Source: Ideonella sp. (lineage in GTDB: Bacteria > Pseudomonadota > Gammaproteobacteria > Burkholderiales > Burkholderiaceae_C). From it: a stretch of DNA of 64,000 nt. The stretch spans positions 1 through 64,000 of the forward strand of contig JABTUY010000007.1 of the NCBI GenBank assembly GCA_015075165.1. The letters run 5' to 3'. The translations under genes were made by a program, and so were the position numbers. Each line of letters starts with the position of its first letter. The stretch's first letter is position 1. Shown here one piece after another: positions 56,419-64,000 of the stretch. Below the pieces are notes generated by a model. The model searched no databases. It saw nothing but the letters and a program-made list of their open reading frames with translations, and was not told where the DNA came from.

Positions 56419-56534
56419 CGAATGATAGCTGCAAGGCTGTCGTTCCCTGCTTTTCCTCCCTGAGCAGGTGCCTTACCGTGATGACAGCGATAAGGCTTGC
56501 GGCCCCGATCCTTGCGATCGGGGCTCCTTTTTTC
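56419..56534 (+). ncRNA. Candidate small RNA with exposed CCUCCC loop and intrinsic terminator
   Basis: About 115 bases in the hemB/hemJ divergent gap. Nested complementary segments build one long arm: GCAAG (56431-56435) with CTTGC (56496-56500), GCTGTC (56436-56441) with GACAGC (56483-56488), and CCTGC (56446-56450) with GCAGG (56464-56468). The apical loop 56451-56463 is TTTTCCTCCCTGA, whose CCUCCC can pair with Shine-Dalgarno sequences. The molecule ends in a 9-bp terminator stem. No credible protein frame lies here. Shape and length do not match 6S or SRP RNA. The C-rich loop recalls anti-Shine-Dalgarno sRNAs of other proteobacteria, but I do not recognise a known family. Confidence 0.6.
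56502..56534 (+). terminator. Rho-independent terminator of the small RNA
   Basis: GCCCCGATC (56502-56510) pairs exactly with GATCGGGGC (56516-56524) over a five-base loop, followed by TCCTTTTTTC. It lies before hemJ and after no coding gene on this strand, so it must end a non-coding transcript or a leader (attenuator). Confidence 0.9.
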
Positions 56535-56593
56535 GGCCGTCCGCCCCGACCCATGCAGGCGGGCGGCACCAGCGTGGCCGCGATAATCGACGC

Positions 56594-57034
56594 ATGAGCA
56601 ACGGCTACCTGTGGCTCAAGGCCTTGCACCTGATCTTCGTCGCGAGTTGGTTCGCCGCGCTGTTCTACCTGCCGCGCTTCTTCATCAACCTGGCCGGCGT
56701 GGCGCCCGACAGCCACGCCGAGCGCGAGCGCCTGCTGCTGATGGCGCGCCGCTTGTACCGCTTCGGCAATCTGCTGATGGTGGTGGCGCTGCTGCTCGGG
56801 CTGTGGCTGTGGCTGGGCTTCGCTGCGTGGCGCGGTTTCGGCCATGGCTGGCTCGACCTGAAGCTGGTGCTGGTGCTGGTGGTGCTCGGCTACCAGCATG
56901 CCTGCGGTGCGCTGCTGAGCGGCTTCGAGCGACTGCGCAACCGGCGCAGCGAACGCTGGCTGCGGGTGTTCAACGAAGCGGCGGTGGTGCTGTTCGCGGT
57001 GATCGTCGTGCTGGTGGTGGTCAAGCCGCTGTGA
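56594..57034 (+). CDS. hemJ: HemJ-like protoporphyrinogen IX oxidase (CopD family membrane protein)
   Basis: 146 residues with four membrane helices. The N-terminus YLWLKALHLIFVASWFAALFYLPRFF and the later WLDLKLVLVLVVLGYQHACGALL match HemJ, the haem-containing enzyme that oxidises protoporphyrinogen IX in bacteria without HemG or HemY. Conserved histidine and lysine are in KALHLIF and DLKLVL. Position next to hemB supports the haem role. Starts 59 bases after the terminator at 56502-56534. Confidence 0.87.
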   Translation: MSNGYLWLKALHLIFVASWFAALFYLPRFFINLAGVAPDSHAERERLLLMARRLYRFGNLLMVVALLLGLWLWLGFAAWRGFGHGWLDLKLVLVLVVLGYQHACGALLSGFERLRNRRSERWLRVFNEAAVVLFAVIVVLVVVKPL

Positions 57035-57041
57035 CGCGGTG

Positions 57042-58157
57042 ATGGGTGTGAACGCGACGCCCGGGCGCAGCGCCGCAGTGCTGCTGCTGGCGGTGTGGGC
57101 GGTGGTGATCGTCTACGCGAGTTGGTTCCCGTTCGCCGGTTGGCGCTGGCCGGCCGGCGCCGACGTGGCCGCGCTGCTGCGACTGCCGCGGCCGCGCGGC
57201 CAGAGCAGCTTCGACATCGTGTCGAACCTGCTGGGCTACATGCCGCTCGGCGCGCTGTGGGTGCTGGCCCGCTCGCGCGCCGGCGGCTGGCGCGCGCTGC
57301 TCGGCGCGCTGCTGCTCGGCGCGGCGATGTCGTACGCGATGGAGGTGGTGCAGGCGCTGGTGCCGCAGCGCGTGCCGTCGCTGCTCGATTGGATGCTGAA
57401 CACCGTGGGCGCCGCGGGCGGCGCCGTCGTCGGCCTGTGGCTCCAGCGCACCAGCGCGCTCGGCTGGCTGCACCGCACCGGCGAGCGCTGGTTCGCGCAG
57501 CGCAGCCGCAGCGGTCTCGCGCTGCTGTTGTTGTGGCCGCTCGGCCTGTTGTTTCCGACGCCGGTGGCGCTCGGCCTCGGGCAGGTGTGGGAGCGCATGC
57601 GCGACCTGCTGCGCGAGGTGCTCGACGGCGCGCAGTGGAGTGAATCGCTGCGGCCCTGGCTCGACGCCGGTGCCGTGCACACGAGCCGCCTGCCGCCGAC
57701 CAGCGAGGTGATCGCGGTGGCGCTGGGCTTGCTCGGGCCCTGCCTGGTCACCTACAGCATGGCGCAGCCCGGCTGGCGACGCGTCTGGCTGACGCTCGGG
57801 GCCACGGCGCTCGGCTTCGGCGTGACGACGCTGTCGACGGCACTGAACTTCGGTCCGCAGCATGCGCTCGCGTGGTGCACGGCCACCACGCTTGGCGGCC
57901 TCGCGCTGGGCTGTGCCATGGCACTGGCGGCACTGGGCAGCGGCCGGCGCACGGCCGCCGGCATCGGGCTGGTCGCGGTCACCGCGGGCCTCGTGTTGGT
58001 GGCGCAGGCGCCGGCCGACCCCTACTACGCACAGAGCCTGCACAGCTGGGAGCAGGGCCGCTTCATCCGCTTTCACGGGCTGGCGCAGTGGATCGGCTGG
58101 ACGTGGCCTTACCTGGCGGTGCTGTGGCTGCTGCGCCAGATCGCTGGTCGCGAGTGA
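57042..58157 (+). CDS. VanZ-like family membrane protein
   Basis: 371 residues, ten or so membrane helices. The VanZ-like domain occupies the N-terminal 140 residues: YASWFPFAGWRWP, FDIVSNLLGYMPLGALW, MEVVQALVPQRVPSLLDWMLNTVGAAGGAVVG. The C-terminal half is a further set of hydrophobic helices without recognised motif. Function unknown apart from distant likeness to the teicoplanin-resistance protein VanZ. ATG 57042 is directly preceded by a GTG in the same frame; it follows hemJ by seven bases. Confidence 0.85.
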   Translation: MGVNATPGRSAAVLLLAVWAVVIVYASWFPFAGWRWPAGADVAALLRLPRPRGQSSFDIVSNLLGYMPLGALWVLARSRAGGWRALLGALLLGAAMSYAMEVVQALVPQRVPSLLDWMLNTVGAAGGAVVGLWLQRTSALGWLHRTGERWFAQRSRSGLALLLLWPLGLLFPTPVALGLGQVWERMRDLLREVLDGAQWSESLRPWLDAGAVHTSRLPPTSEVIAVALGLLGPCLVTYSMAQPGWRRVWLTLGATALGFGVTTLSTALNFGPQHALAWCTATTLGGLALGCAMALAALGSGRRTAAGIGLVAVTAGLVLVAQAPADPYYAQSLHSWEQGRFIRFHGLAQWIGWTWPYLAVLWLLRQIAGRE

Positions 58158-58205
58158 AACCGCGATGCTCACGCTGTGATCGGCCGGCGCGCGCGCAGAG
58201 CTCCC

Positions 58206-58211
58206 TACAAT
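58206..58211 (+). promoter_or_regulatory. Putative -10 element of the ferredoxin gene
   Basis: TACAAT, 61 bases before the ferredoxin ATG in the 114-base gap after the VanZ-like gene. No clear -35. Confidence 0.4.
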
Positions 58212-58271
58212 GGCGACCCGCCCGACGTTGCGGCCACGCGAAACGCGGCCTTCGGGTGTCGACCTGATCGC

Positions 58272-58598
58272 ATGAGCTACTACCAGCGCCACATCTTCTT
58301 CTGCCTCAACCAACGCGAGAACGGCGAGGCGTGCTGCGGCCAGCACCAGCCGCAGGCCGCGTTCGACCACTGCAAGGTGCGCGTCAAGTCGCTCGGCCTC
58401 GCAGGCCCCGGCGGCGTACGCGTCAACAAGGCCGGCTGCTTCGATCGCTGTGCGGGCGCGCCGGTGGCGGTGGTCTACCCCGAGGCGGTCTGGTACACCT
58501 ACGTCGACCGCGACGACATCGACGAGATCATCGATTCGCACCTGTTGCACGGGCGCGTCGTCGAGCGCCTGCTGCTGCCGCCCGATGTGGGTCGCTGA
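58272..58598 (+). CDS. Thioredoxin-like [2Fe-2S] ferredoxin
   Basis: 108 residues of the shethna-type, thioredoxin-fold ferredoxin group. Cluster cysteines are in FFCLNQRENGEACCG (about 10-24) and AGCFDRCAGAP (about 55-65); the C-terminal part YPEAVWYTYVDRDDIDEIIDSHL is the usual family end. An electron carrier with unknown partner; in relatives it often lies beside an alpha/beta hydrolase gene, as here (42-base gap). Confidence 0.93.
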   Translation: MSYYQRHIFFCLNQRENGEACCGQHQPQAAFDHCKVRVKSLGLAGPGGVRVNKAGCFDRCAGAPVAVVYPEAVWYTYVDRDDIDEIIDSHLLHGRVVERLLLPPDVGR

Positions 58599-58640
58599 AG
58601 TGGCGCTGGCGAGTCTGGCGGTCAGCGACGCAATGGCGGG

Positions 58641-59270
58641 GTGAGCGTGTTGTCCAGGGCTGCGAGCGCGCGCCGCGACGTGCAGGGGCCGGCCGGCCGG
58701 CTCGAGGTGGCGGTCGACGAACCGGCTGTGTCGCCGCGGGGTGTCGCGGTACTGTGCCATCCCCACCCGGTGCACGGCGGCACGATGGACAACAAGGTGA
58801 TCCAGACCTTGGCGCGCACCTTCGTGGCGCTCGGCCACCGCGCCGTGCGATTCAACTTCCGCGGCGTCGGCGAGTCGCAGGGGCAATGGGACGAGGGCGT
58901 CGGCGAAGTCGACGATGCGCTGGCGGTGATCGCGGCGCAACGCGGCGATACGGCGTTGCCGCTGGCGCTGGCCGGCTTCTCGTTCGGAGGCTACGTGGCG
59001 GCACAGGCGGCGGCGCGGCTGGCGGCCACCGCACCGGCGCAACGCCTGGTGCTGATCGGCCCGGCGACGGCGACCTTCCCGGTGCCTGCGGTAGCGCCGA
59101 ACACGCTGGTGATCCACGGCGAAGCCGACGACGTGGTGCCGCTGCAGGCCACGCTCGACTGGGCGCGGCCGCAAGGCCTGCCCGTGGTGGTGCTGCCGGG
59201 CGTGGGGCATTTCTTCCACGGCCAACTGACCAGGTTGCGCGATCTGGTGACGCAGGCCTGGTCGCGGTGA
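58641..59270 (+). CDS. Alpha/beta hydrolase, YsgA/DeoC-neighbour type (CocE/dienelactone-like fold)
   Basis: 209 residues from GTG 58641. Nucleophile elbow in LAGFSFGGYVAAQ (GFSFGG, Ser about 114), oxyanion region CHPHPVHGGTMDNKVIQ, strand FNFRGVGESQG, acid in IHGEADDVVP and catalytic His in VGHFFHGQ. It matches the small serine hydrolases with the HPHPxxGGTMxNKV signature, whose substrate is not known. Confidence 0.88.
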   Translation: MSVLSRAASARRDVQGPAGRLEVAVDEPAVSPRGVAVLCHPHPVHGGTMDNKVIQTLARTFVALGHRAVRFNFRGVGESQGQWDEGVGEVDDALAVIAAQRGDTALPLALAGFSFGGYVAAQAAARLAATAPAQRLVLIGPATATFPVPAVAPNTLVIHGEADDVVPLQATLDWARPQGLPVVVLPGVGHFFHGQLTRLRDLVTQAWSR

Positions 59271-59322
59271 TCGGTCGCCTCCACCGCTCGCCTCGATGCG
59301 GCGCCGATGACGAAAGGATTCC

Positions 59323-60501
59323 ATGTTCGCAATGACAAGTTGGTGGCCGCGCGGCGCGGCGCTGCTGGTGGCACTGCTGTGCGGCGGCGTCGGCCCGGCC
59401 GCGCAGGCGCAGGCGCCGCAACCGCCCGAGGTCGCGGCGCGCGACTACTTCCTGATCGACCTCACCGCCGACCAGGTGCTCGCCGAGCGCAACGCCGACA
59501 AGCAGGCCGATCCGGCATCGCTGACCAAGCTGATGACGGCCTACATCGTGTTCAACGCGCTGAAGGACAAGAAGATTACGCTGCAGCAGACGCTGCCGGT
59601 GTCGCTGCGCGCCTGGGCCGAGCGCAAGGGCGGCGGCTCGCTGATGTTCATCGACCCGAAGATGACGCCCACGGTCGACGATCTGCTCAAGGGACTGATC
59701 TCGGTGTCGGGCAACGATGCCGCGGTGGCGTTGGCCGAAGGCGTCGGCGGCACGGTGGACAACTTCGTCGTGCTGATGAATCGCCAGGCACAGGCCTGGG
59801 GCCTGAAGAACACGCAGTTCAAGAACGTGACCGGGCTGACCGAAGCCGGTCACTACAGCAGCGCACGTGACGTCGCAATCACTGCGGCGCACATCATCCG
59901 CGACCACCCCGAGTACTACCGGTACTACTCGATCCGCCACTACGAGTTCAACCGCATCAAGCAAGACAACCGCAACCTGCTGCTCGGCCGCGACCCCAGC
60001 GTCGACGGCATGAAGACCGGCTACACCGAGAGCGCCGGTTACTGCCTGGTGGCCAGTGCGCAGCGCGAGTTCCCGAACGGCAAGCGCCGGCTGCTGTCGG
60101 TGGTGATGGGCACCGCCTCGCGCGAGGCGCGCGCCAGCGAGAGTCAGAAGCTGCTCAACTGGGGCTACACCGCGTGGGATGCGGTGCGTCTGTTCGAAGA
60201 CAGCAAGCCCGCGGCGATGGTGCCGGTATGGAAGGGGGCCGCGCGCGAGGCCTCGCTGGGTGCGGCCGGTGCGCTCTTCGTCGCGGTGCCGCACGGCGAA
60301 GGTGACAAGCTGAAGACCACGATCGAGCGCACCGATCCGCTGGTGGCACCGCTTGCCAAGGGGCAGCGTGTCGGAACGTTGAAGGTGACGACCGCCGGCG
60401 GTGTGGCCGTGGCCAGCGTGCCGTTGGTGGTGCAGCAGGCCGTGCCCGAGGCCGGCATCTTCGGCCGCGCGTGGGACTCGCTGCGGCTGTGGATCCGCTG
60501 A
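59323..60501 (+). CDS. dacC: D-alanyl-D-alanine carboxypeptidase (PBP5/6 family)
   Basis: Trims the terminal D-Ala of peptidoglycan stem peptides. 392 residues. Signal peptide with cleavage near AQAQAPQ (about 29). The active-site motifs are SLTK (PASLTKLMTAY, about 67), SGN (ISVSGNDAAVAL) and KTG (GMKTGYTESAGY). The C-terminal domain ends with an amphipathic helix (FGRAWDSLRLWIR) for membrane binding. dacC leads the dat-ybeD-lipB-lipA set. Confidence 0.96.
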   Translation: MFAMTSWWPRGAALLVALLCGGVGPAAQAQAPQPPEVAARDYFLIDLTADQVLAERNADKQADPASLTKLMTAYIVFNALKDKKITLQQTLPVSLRAWAERKGGGSLMFIDPKMTPTVDDLLKGLISVSGNDAAVALAEGVGGTVDNFVVLMNRQAQAWGLKNTQFKNVTGLTEAGHYSSARDVAITAAHIIRDHPEYYRYYSIRHYEFNRIKQDNRNLLLGRDPSVDGMKTGYTESAGYCLVASAQREFPNGKRRLLSVVMGTASREARASESQKLLNWGYTAWDAVRLFEDSKPAAMVPVWKGAAREASLGAAGALFVAVPHGEGDKLKTTIERTDPLVAPLAKGQRVGTLKVTTAGGVAVASVPLVVQQAVPEAGIFGRAWDSLRLWIR

Positions 60502-60635
60502 CCCGGCGGCTTGCCGGGCCCGCCCCCCCCGGCAGCGGCCGTGGTGGCGAGGCTCTGGTCGCGCAGGTGTCGGCACTTCCGCTAAGCTGCTCGTCTTCCG
60601 TCGCGCCACGCCGCACGCCGTTCACGAGGCGATCG

Positions 60636-61511
60636 ATGACCACCCTGCCCGACTTCCCCTGCCTGCTCAATGGCCGCCTGCTGCCGCTGAACCAGGCGCA
60701 GGTTTCCGTGCTCGACCGCGGGTTCATCTTCGGCGACGGGGTCTACGAGGTGATCCCGGTCTACGGCCGGCGGCTGTTCCGCTTCGATGAACACATGGCG
60801 CGTCTGGGGCGCAGCCTCGACAAGCTGCGCATCGCCAACCCGCACAGCAAGGAGCAGTGGCTGCAGCACGCCCGCACGCTGGTGGCCGCGGTGCCGTCCG
60901 AGGACCAGCTGGTCTACATCCAGGTGACGCGTGGCGTCGCGCCGCGCGACCATGTGATGCCGGTGGGCATCGAGCCCACGGTGTTCGTGATGAGCAACCC
61001 GATGCGGCCACCGCCGCCCGAGCAGCGCCACCACGGTGTCGCCTGCATCACCGCGCGCGATTTCCGCTGGGAGCGTGGCGACATCAAGAGCGTGTCGCTG
61101 CTGGGCAATGTGCTGGCGCGGCAGATGTCGGCCGACCACGGCGCCATCGAGACGATCATGTTCCGCGACGGCTGGCTCACCGAAGCCTCCGGCAGCAACG
61201 TGTGGGTGGTGCACGAAGGCGCCTTGCTGGGCGCGCCGCGCAGCGAGCACGTGCTCGAAGGTATCCGCTACGAGCTGTTGCGCGAGCTGTGCGAGGAAGA
61301 AGGCATCGCCTACAACCTGCGACCGATCGCCGAGGCCGACGTGCGCGGCGCCGACGAGCTGATCCTGAGCTCGGCCAGCAAGGAAGTGCTGCCGGTGACC
61401 CGGCTCGACGACCAGCCGGTTGGCCACGGCACGCTGCGCGGCAAGCCGGGGCCGGTGTATGCGCGGCTGTACGAGGCCTATCAGCACGCCAAGCGCACGC
61501 AGTCGATTTGA
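60636..61511 (+). CDS. dat: D-amino acid aminotransferase
   Basis: PLP fold type IV transaminase, 291 residues. The PLP lysine is in RGDIKSVSLLGNVLAR (about 147), with the family features LDRGFIFGDGVYEVIPVYG (about 27-45), VYIQVTRGVAPRDHV and LTEASGSNVWVV. The branch is D-amino acid / branched-chain / ADC lyase-like; its position between dacC and ybeD in betaproteobacteria is usual for the D-alanine transaminase. It may reuse D-Ala released by DacC for D-Glu; that is inference. Confidence 0.88.
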   Translation: MTTLPDFPCLLNGRLLPLNQAQVSVLDRGFIFGDGVYEVIPVYGRRLFRFDEHMARLGRSLDKLRIANPHSKEQWLQHARTLVAAVPSEDQLVYIQVTRGVAPRDHVMPVGIEPTVFVMSNPMRPPPPEQRHHGVACITARDFRWERGDIKSVSLLGNVLARQMSADHGAIETIMFRDGWLTEASGSNVWVVHEGALLGAPRSEHVLEGIRYELLRELCEEEGIAYNLRPIAEADVRGADELILSSASKEVLPVTRLDDQPVGHGTLRGKPGPVYARLYEAYQHAKRTQSI

Positions 61512-61530
61512 CCGACGGGGGGGTTCGAGC

Positions 61531-61809
61531 ATGGCGCGGCCAGGCAACGATTCGGGCTCGCTGATCGCATACCCGAGCGCCTTCCCGATCAAGGTGATGG
61601 GCGCGCAGGCCGAGGGTTTCGTCGACGCGGTGGTGGCGCTGGCGCGCCGATTCGATCCGTCGTTCGACGCCGCCCGCGTCGAGCTGCGCCCGAGCCGCGG
61701 CGGCAACTACCTGGGCATCACGATCACCGTCACGGCCACCAGCCGCGAGCAGCTCGACGCGCTGTACGGCGCACTCACCGCGCACCCGATGGTCAAGGTC
61801 GTGCTGTGA
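61531..61809 (+). CDS. ybeD: DUF493 family protein YbeD
   Basis: 92 residues, ACT-like fold. Family pattern: [17 protein letters not shown] then the strands [25 protein letters not shown] and HPMVKVVL at the end. Always next to lipB in proteobacteria; role not settled, perhaps regulation of lipoate or cell-wall enzymes. A G7 run (61517-61523) lies before its ATG. The stop overlaps the lipB GTG (GTGA). Confidence 0.94.
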   Translation: MARPGNDSGSLIAYPSAFPIKVMGAQAEGFVDAVVALARRFDPSFDAARVELRPSRGGNYLGITITVTATSREQLDALYGALTAHPMVKVVL

Positions 61810-62504
61810 GTGCGGGCGCGGTCGCTCCGGGCGATGGCGCGCTGCGAACCAGGCGTTTGGGCCGGCAGAGCTATGTCGGCGTCGAGCGGGCGATGCGCGA
61901 TTTCACGCGTGCGCGCGATGCCGCCACGGCCGACGAGCTGTGGCTGGTCGAGCACGAGCCGGTGTTCACGCAAGGTGTGGCCGGCCGCGATGAGCATGTG
62001 CTGCGTGCCGGGTCGATCGCGGTGGTGCGCACCGATCGCGGCGGACAGGTCACCTACCACGGCCCGGGCCAGGTGGTGGCGTACCCGCTGGTCGATCTGC
62101 GGCGGCTGCGCATCTACATCAAGGAGTACGTGTACCGGCTCGAGAAGGCGGTGCTCGACGTGCTCGCGCAGCACGGCGTGACCGGCCATCGCGTACCCGG
62201 TGCACCGGGTGTCTATGTGCGGCTGGGCGATCCATTCGGCCATGCACCACTGGGGCCGGACAGCGATCACCGCTTCGCCGGCCTGGGCAAGATCGCCGCG
62301 CTCGGCATCAAGGTGTCCAACCACCGCTGCTACCACGGCGTGGCGCTGAACGTGGCGATGGACCTCGAACCCTTCACGCGGATCAACCCTTGCGGCTACG
62401 CGGACCTGACGGCGATCGACCTCGCTACACTGGGGGTCGACGCCCGCTGGGACGACGTGGCCGATCAGCTCGCCGCGCGTCTGTCGGCCCTGCTGTCGGC
62501 CTGA
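61806..62504 (+). CDS. lipB: Octanoyl-[ACP]:protein N-octanoyltransferase
   Basis: Moves octanoate from ACP to lipoyl domains of dehydrogenases. 232 residues from GTG 61806, which overlaps the ybeD stop. Motifs: [20 protein letters not shown] (about 76-95), [13 protein letters not shown], and [22 protein letters not shown] with the catalytic lysine and cysteine. Confidence 0.97.
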   Translation: MSAGAVAPGDGALRTRRLGRQSYVGVERAMRDFTRARDAATADELWLVEHEPVFTQGVAGRDEHVLRAGSIAVVRTDRGGQVTYHGPGQVVAYPLVDLRRLRIYIKEYVYRLEKAVLDVLAQHGVTGHRVPGAPGVYVRLGDPFGHAPLGPDSDHRFAGLGKIAALGIKVSNHRCYHGVALNVAMDLEPFTRINPCGYADLTAIDLATLGVDARWDDVADQLAARLSALLSA

Positions 62505-62563
62505 CCGGCCTGCCGCAGCGCCAGACCGACCGCTCGATTCGCCCGCCCTTCCCGTTCGATCGC

Positions 62564-63538
62564 ATGAACCCCAACGAACCCGCAACCGGCTGCGACGCTG
62601 CCGCCAAGCAGAAGGCGCAGGCCAAGACCGCGCGCATTCCGATCAAGGTAGTTCCCGCGGCGCCGCTGAAGAAGCCCGACTGGATCCGCGTGAAGGCCGC
62701 GTCGGCGGGCTCGCGCTTCTACGAGATCAAGCAGATCCTGCGCGAGCACAAGCTGCACACCGTGTGCGAGGAGGCCTCGTGCCCCAACATCGGCGAGTGC
62801 TTCGGGCATGGCACGGCCACGTTCATGATCATGGGCGACAAGTGCACGCGTCGCTGCCCGTTCTGCGACGTGGGCCACGGCCGGCCCGATCCGCTCGACG
62901 CCGACGAACCGGCCAACCTGGCCGACACCATCGCCGCGCTGCGGCTGAAATACGTGGTGATCACCAGCGTCGACCGCGACGACCTGCGCGACGGCGGCGC
63001 GGGCCACTTCGTGGCCTGCATCCAGCGCGTGCGCGAGCGCTCACCGGGCACGCGCATCGAGATCCTGACGCCCGACTTCCGTGGCCGCATGGATCGTGCG
63101 CTCGAGATCCTCGCGCAGGCGCCGCCCGACGTGATGAACCACAACCTCGAGACGGTGCCGCGGCTGTACAAGCAAGCGCGTCCGGGCTCCGACTACCAGG
63201 TGTCGCTGCAACTGCTGCAGCGCTTCAAGCAGATGTTCCCGCGGGTGCCGACCAAGAGCGGGCTGATGGTTGGTCTGGGCGAGACCGACGACGAGATCGT
63301 CGAGGTCATGCGCGACATGCGGCGCCACCGCGTCGACATGCTGACGATCGGCCAGTACCTCGCACCGTCGGCGCACCACCTGCCGGTGCTGCGCTATGTG
63401 CACCCCGATGGCTTTCGCGCGCTCGAGGCGACTGCGCGCGAGCTGGGTTTCAGCCACGCCGCGGTCGGCGCGCTGGTGCGCTCGAGCTACCACGCCGATC
63501 GCCAGGCCGCCGAGGCCGGTGTCTCGCAGGCGGTGTGA
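62564..63538 (+). CDS. lipA: Lipoyl synthase
   Basis: Radical SAM enzyme that inserts two sulfurs into octanoyl groups to make lipoate. 324 residues. Auxiliary cluster cysteines are in [15 protein letters not shown] (about 67-81), radical-SAM cysteines in [15 protein letters not shown] (about 94-108), and the C-terminal RSSYHADR contains the serine that ligates the auxiliary cluster. A -10-like TACACT at 62426-62431 inside lipB could give lipA its own promoter. Confidence 0.98.
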   Translation: MNPNEPATGCDAAAKQKAQAKTARIPIKVVPAAPLKKPDWIRVKAASAGSRFYEIKQILREHKLHTVCEEASCPNIGECFGHGTATFMIMGDKCTRRCPFCDVGHGRPDPLDADEPANLADTIAALRLKYVVITSVDRDDLRDGGAGHFVACIQRVRERSPGTRIEILTPDFRGRMDRALEILAQAPPDVMNHNLETVPRLYKQARPGSDYQVSLQLLQRFKQMFPRVPTKSGLMVGLGETDDEIVEVMRDMRRHRVDMLTIGQYLAPSAHHLPVLRYVHPDGFRALEATARELGFSHAAVGALVRSSYHADRQAAEAGVSQAV

Positions 63539-63539
63539 C

Positions 63540-64000
63540 ATGCGCGGCTGGGCGCGTCGCCGGTGGCTGATCGGGTGCGGTACGGCACTGCCTGCGTGGG
63601 CGCTGGCCGGCGGCGTGCTCAGCGAGGCGGATGCGGCGAGCGGCATTCGCGCCGCGCTCGAGCGCGGCGCGCTGGCGGCCGTCGGCCTGCTCGGCCGCAA
63701 CGACGGCTTCCTCGGCAACCCGAGGGTGCGCATTCCGTTGCCCGGCTATCTCGAGGACGCCGGCAGGCTGCTGCGCAAGCTGGGGCAGGGCAAGCGCGTC
63801 GACGACCTGGTGACGAGCATGAACCGTGCCGCCGAGCAGGCTGTGCCGCAGGCGAAGGCATTGCTGGTGCAGACGGCGAAGTCGGTCTCGCTCGACGACG
63901 CGTTGCGTATCGTGCGCAGTCGGAGCGAGACCGCCGTCACCGAGTACTTCGCCGGCAAGACGCGTGCGCCGCTCGGTGAGAAGTTCCTGCCGATCGTGAC
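63540..64000 (+). CDS. DUF4197 domain protein (5' part; continues beyond the window)
   Basis: The first 153 codons are visible. A short basic start and hydrophobic stretch (WLIGCGTALPAWALAGG) form a probable Sec signal peptide; a lipobox-like LIGC is also present, so a lipoprotein is possible. The DUF4197 domain follows: EADAASGIRAALERGALAAV, NDGFLGNPRVRIPLPG, LVTSMNRAAEQAVPQAKALL and ETAVTEYFAGKTRAPLGEKF. Periplasmic protein of unknown function. It starts one base after the lipA stop. Confidence 0.9.
   Translation, partial: MRGWARRRWLIGCGTALPAWALAGGVLSEADAASGIRAALERGALAAVGLLGRNDGFLGNPRVRIPLPGYLEDAGRLLRKLGQGKRVDDLVTSMNRAAEQAVPQAKALLVQTAKSVSLDDALRIVRSRSETAVTEYFAGKTRAPLGEKFLPIV

Noticed and set aside
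56419-56534. 6S RNA or SRP RNA as identity for the hemB-hemJ transcript
   Set aside because: Too short for 6S and without its central open bubble and paired ends; lacks the conserved SRP tetraloop and asymmetric loop.
60521-60530. C8 run before dat and G7 run (61517-61523) before ybeD as phase-variation tracts
   Set aside because: Both are intergenic and shorter; slippage would not break a frame, and in 70% GC DNA such runs occur by chance.

Overview
The window is about 70% G+C and densely coded, with little space between genes. It reads as chromosomal DNA of a betaproteobacterium of the order Burkholderiales. The evidence is the set of lineage-typical small families (DUF1840, DUF2726, DUF4197, DUF6776), the tyrS / M23 peptidase / erpA and dacC-dat-ybeD-lipB-lipA neighbourhoods, and GC-rich dispersed repeats. 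Placement near Rubrivivax, Leptothrix or Methylibium is a guess from style only. No phage, insertion sequence, CRISPR array or complete tRNA gene was seen.

Layout. 1-2.5 kb: a terminator, then a lower-GC stretch with a broken ADP-ribosylglycohydrolase gene, ending at a short piece that resembles the 3' end of tmRNA; this looks like the scar of an old island. 2.5-10.6 kb: kynA, a glutamate-cysteine ligase-like enzyme coupled to a CPA-type antiporter, htpG behind a heat-shock-type promoter, srkA, a DUF2726 membrane protein and a GNAT acetyltransferase. 10.7-16.4 kb: housekeeping genes rplM-rpsI, a DUF6776 protein, a bactofilin, erpA, an M23 peptidase with a vestige of anmK behind it, and tyrS. 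16.5-25.3 kb: catabolism, with an acyl-CoA racemase, a Nudix/metallo-beta-lactamase fusion, 3-hydroxybenzoate 6-hydroxylase, gentisate dioxygenase, a large palindromic element and putA.

25.4-33.5 kb: a tightly coupled M20 peptidase plus three amidases, a small monooxygenase-like protein, and a saccharopine/lysine-type dehydrogenase divergent from an Lrp/AsnC regulator. 33.6-37.2 kb: an HD-GYP protein and a PAS-GGDEF-EAL protein, translationally coupled and preceded by a good match to a flagellar sigma-28 promoter. 37.4-40.4 kb: cfa, DUF1840, a PEBP-like protein and a histidine phosphatase. 40.6-47.9 kb: the type IV pilus minor pilin operon pilE-fimT-pilV-pilW-pilX-pilY1, with a run of nine G inside pilY1. 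48-56.3 kb: a sterol desaturase-like enzyme, ruvAB, a two-component system, phoH-ybeY and hemB. 56.4-56.5 kb: a likely small RNA with an exposed CCUCCC loop. 56.6-64 kb: hemJ, a VanZ-like protein, a [2Fe-2S] ferredoxin, a hydrolase, dacC, a D-amino acid transaminase, ybeD, lipB, lipA and the start of a DUF4197 gene.

The strongest candidates for something undescribed are the small RNA between hemB and hemJ, the ~350-bp palindrome at 21.8-22.2 kb, the G9 tract in pilY1 (a parallel to Neisseria pilC phase variation), the sigma-28-linked c-di-GMP gene pair, and the three-amidase operon. Gene starts were chosen by family length, overlap and visible ribosome binding sites. No database search was possible.
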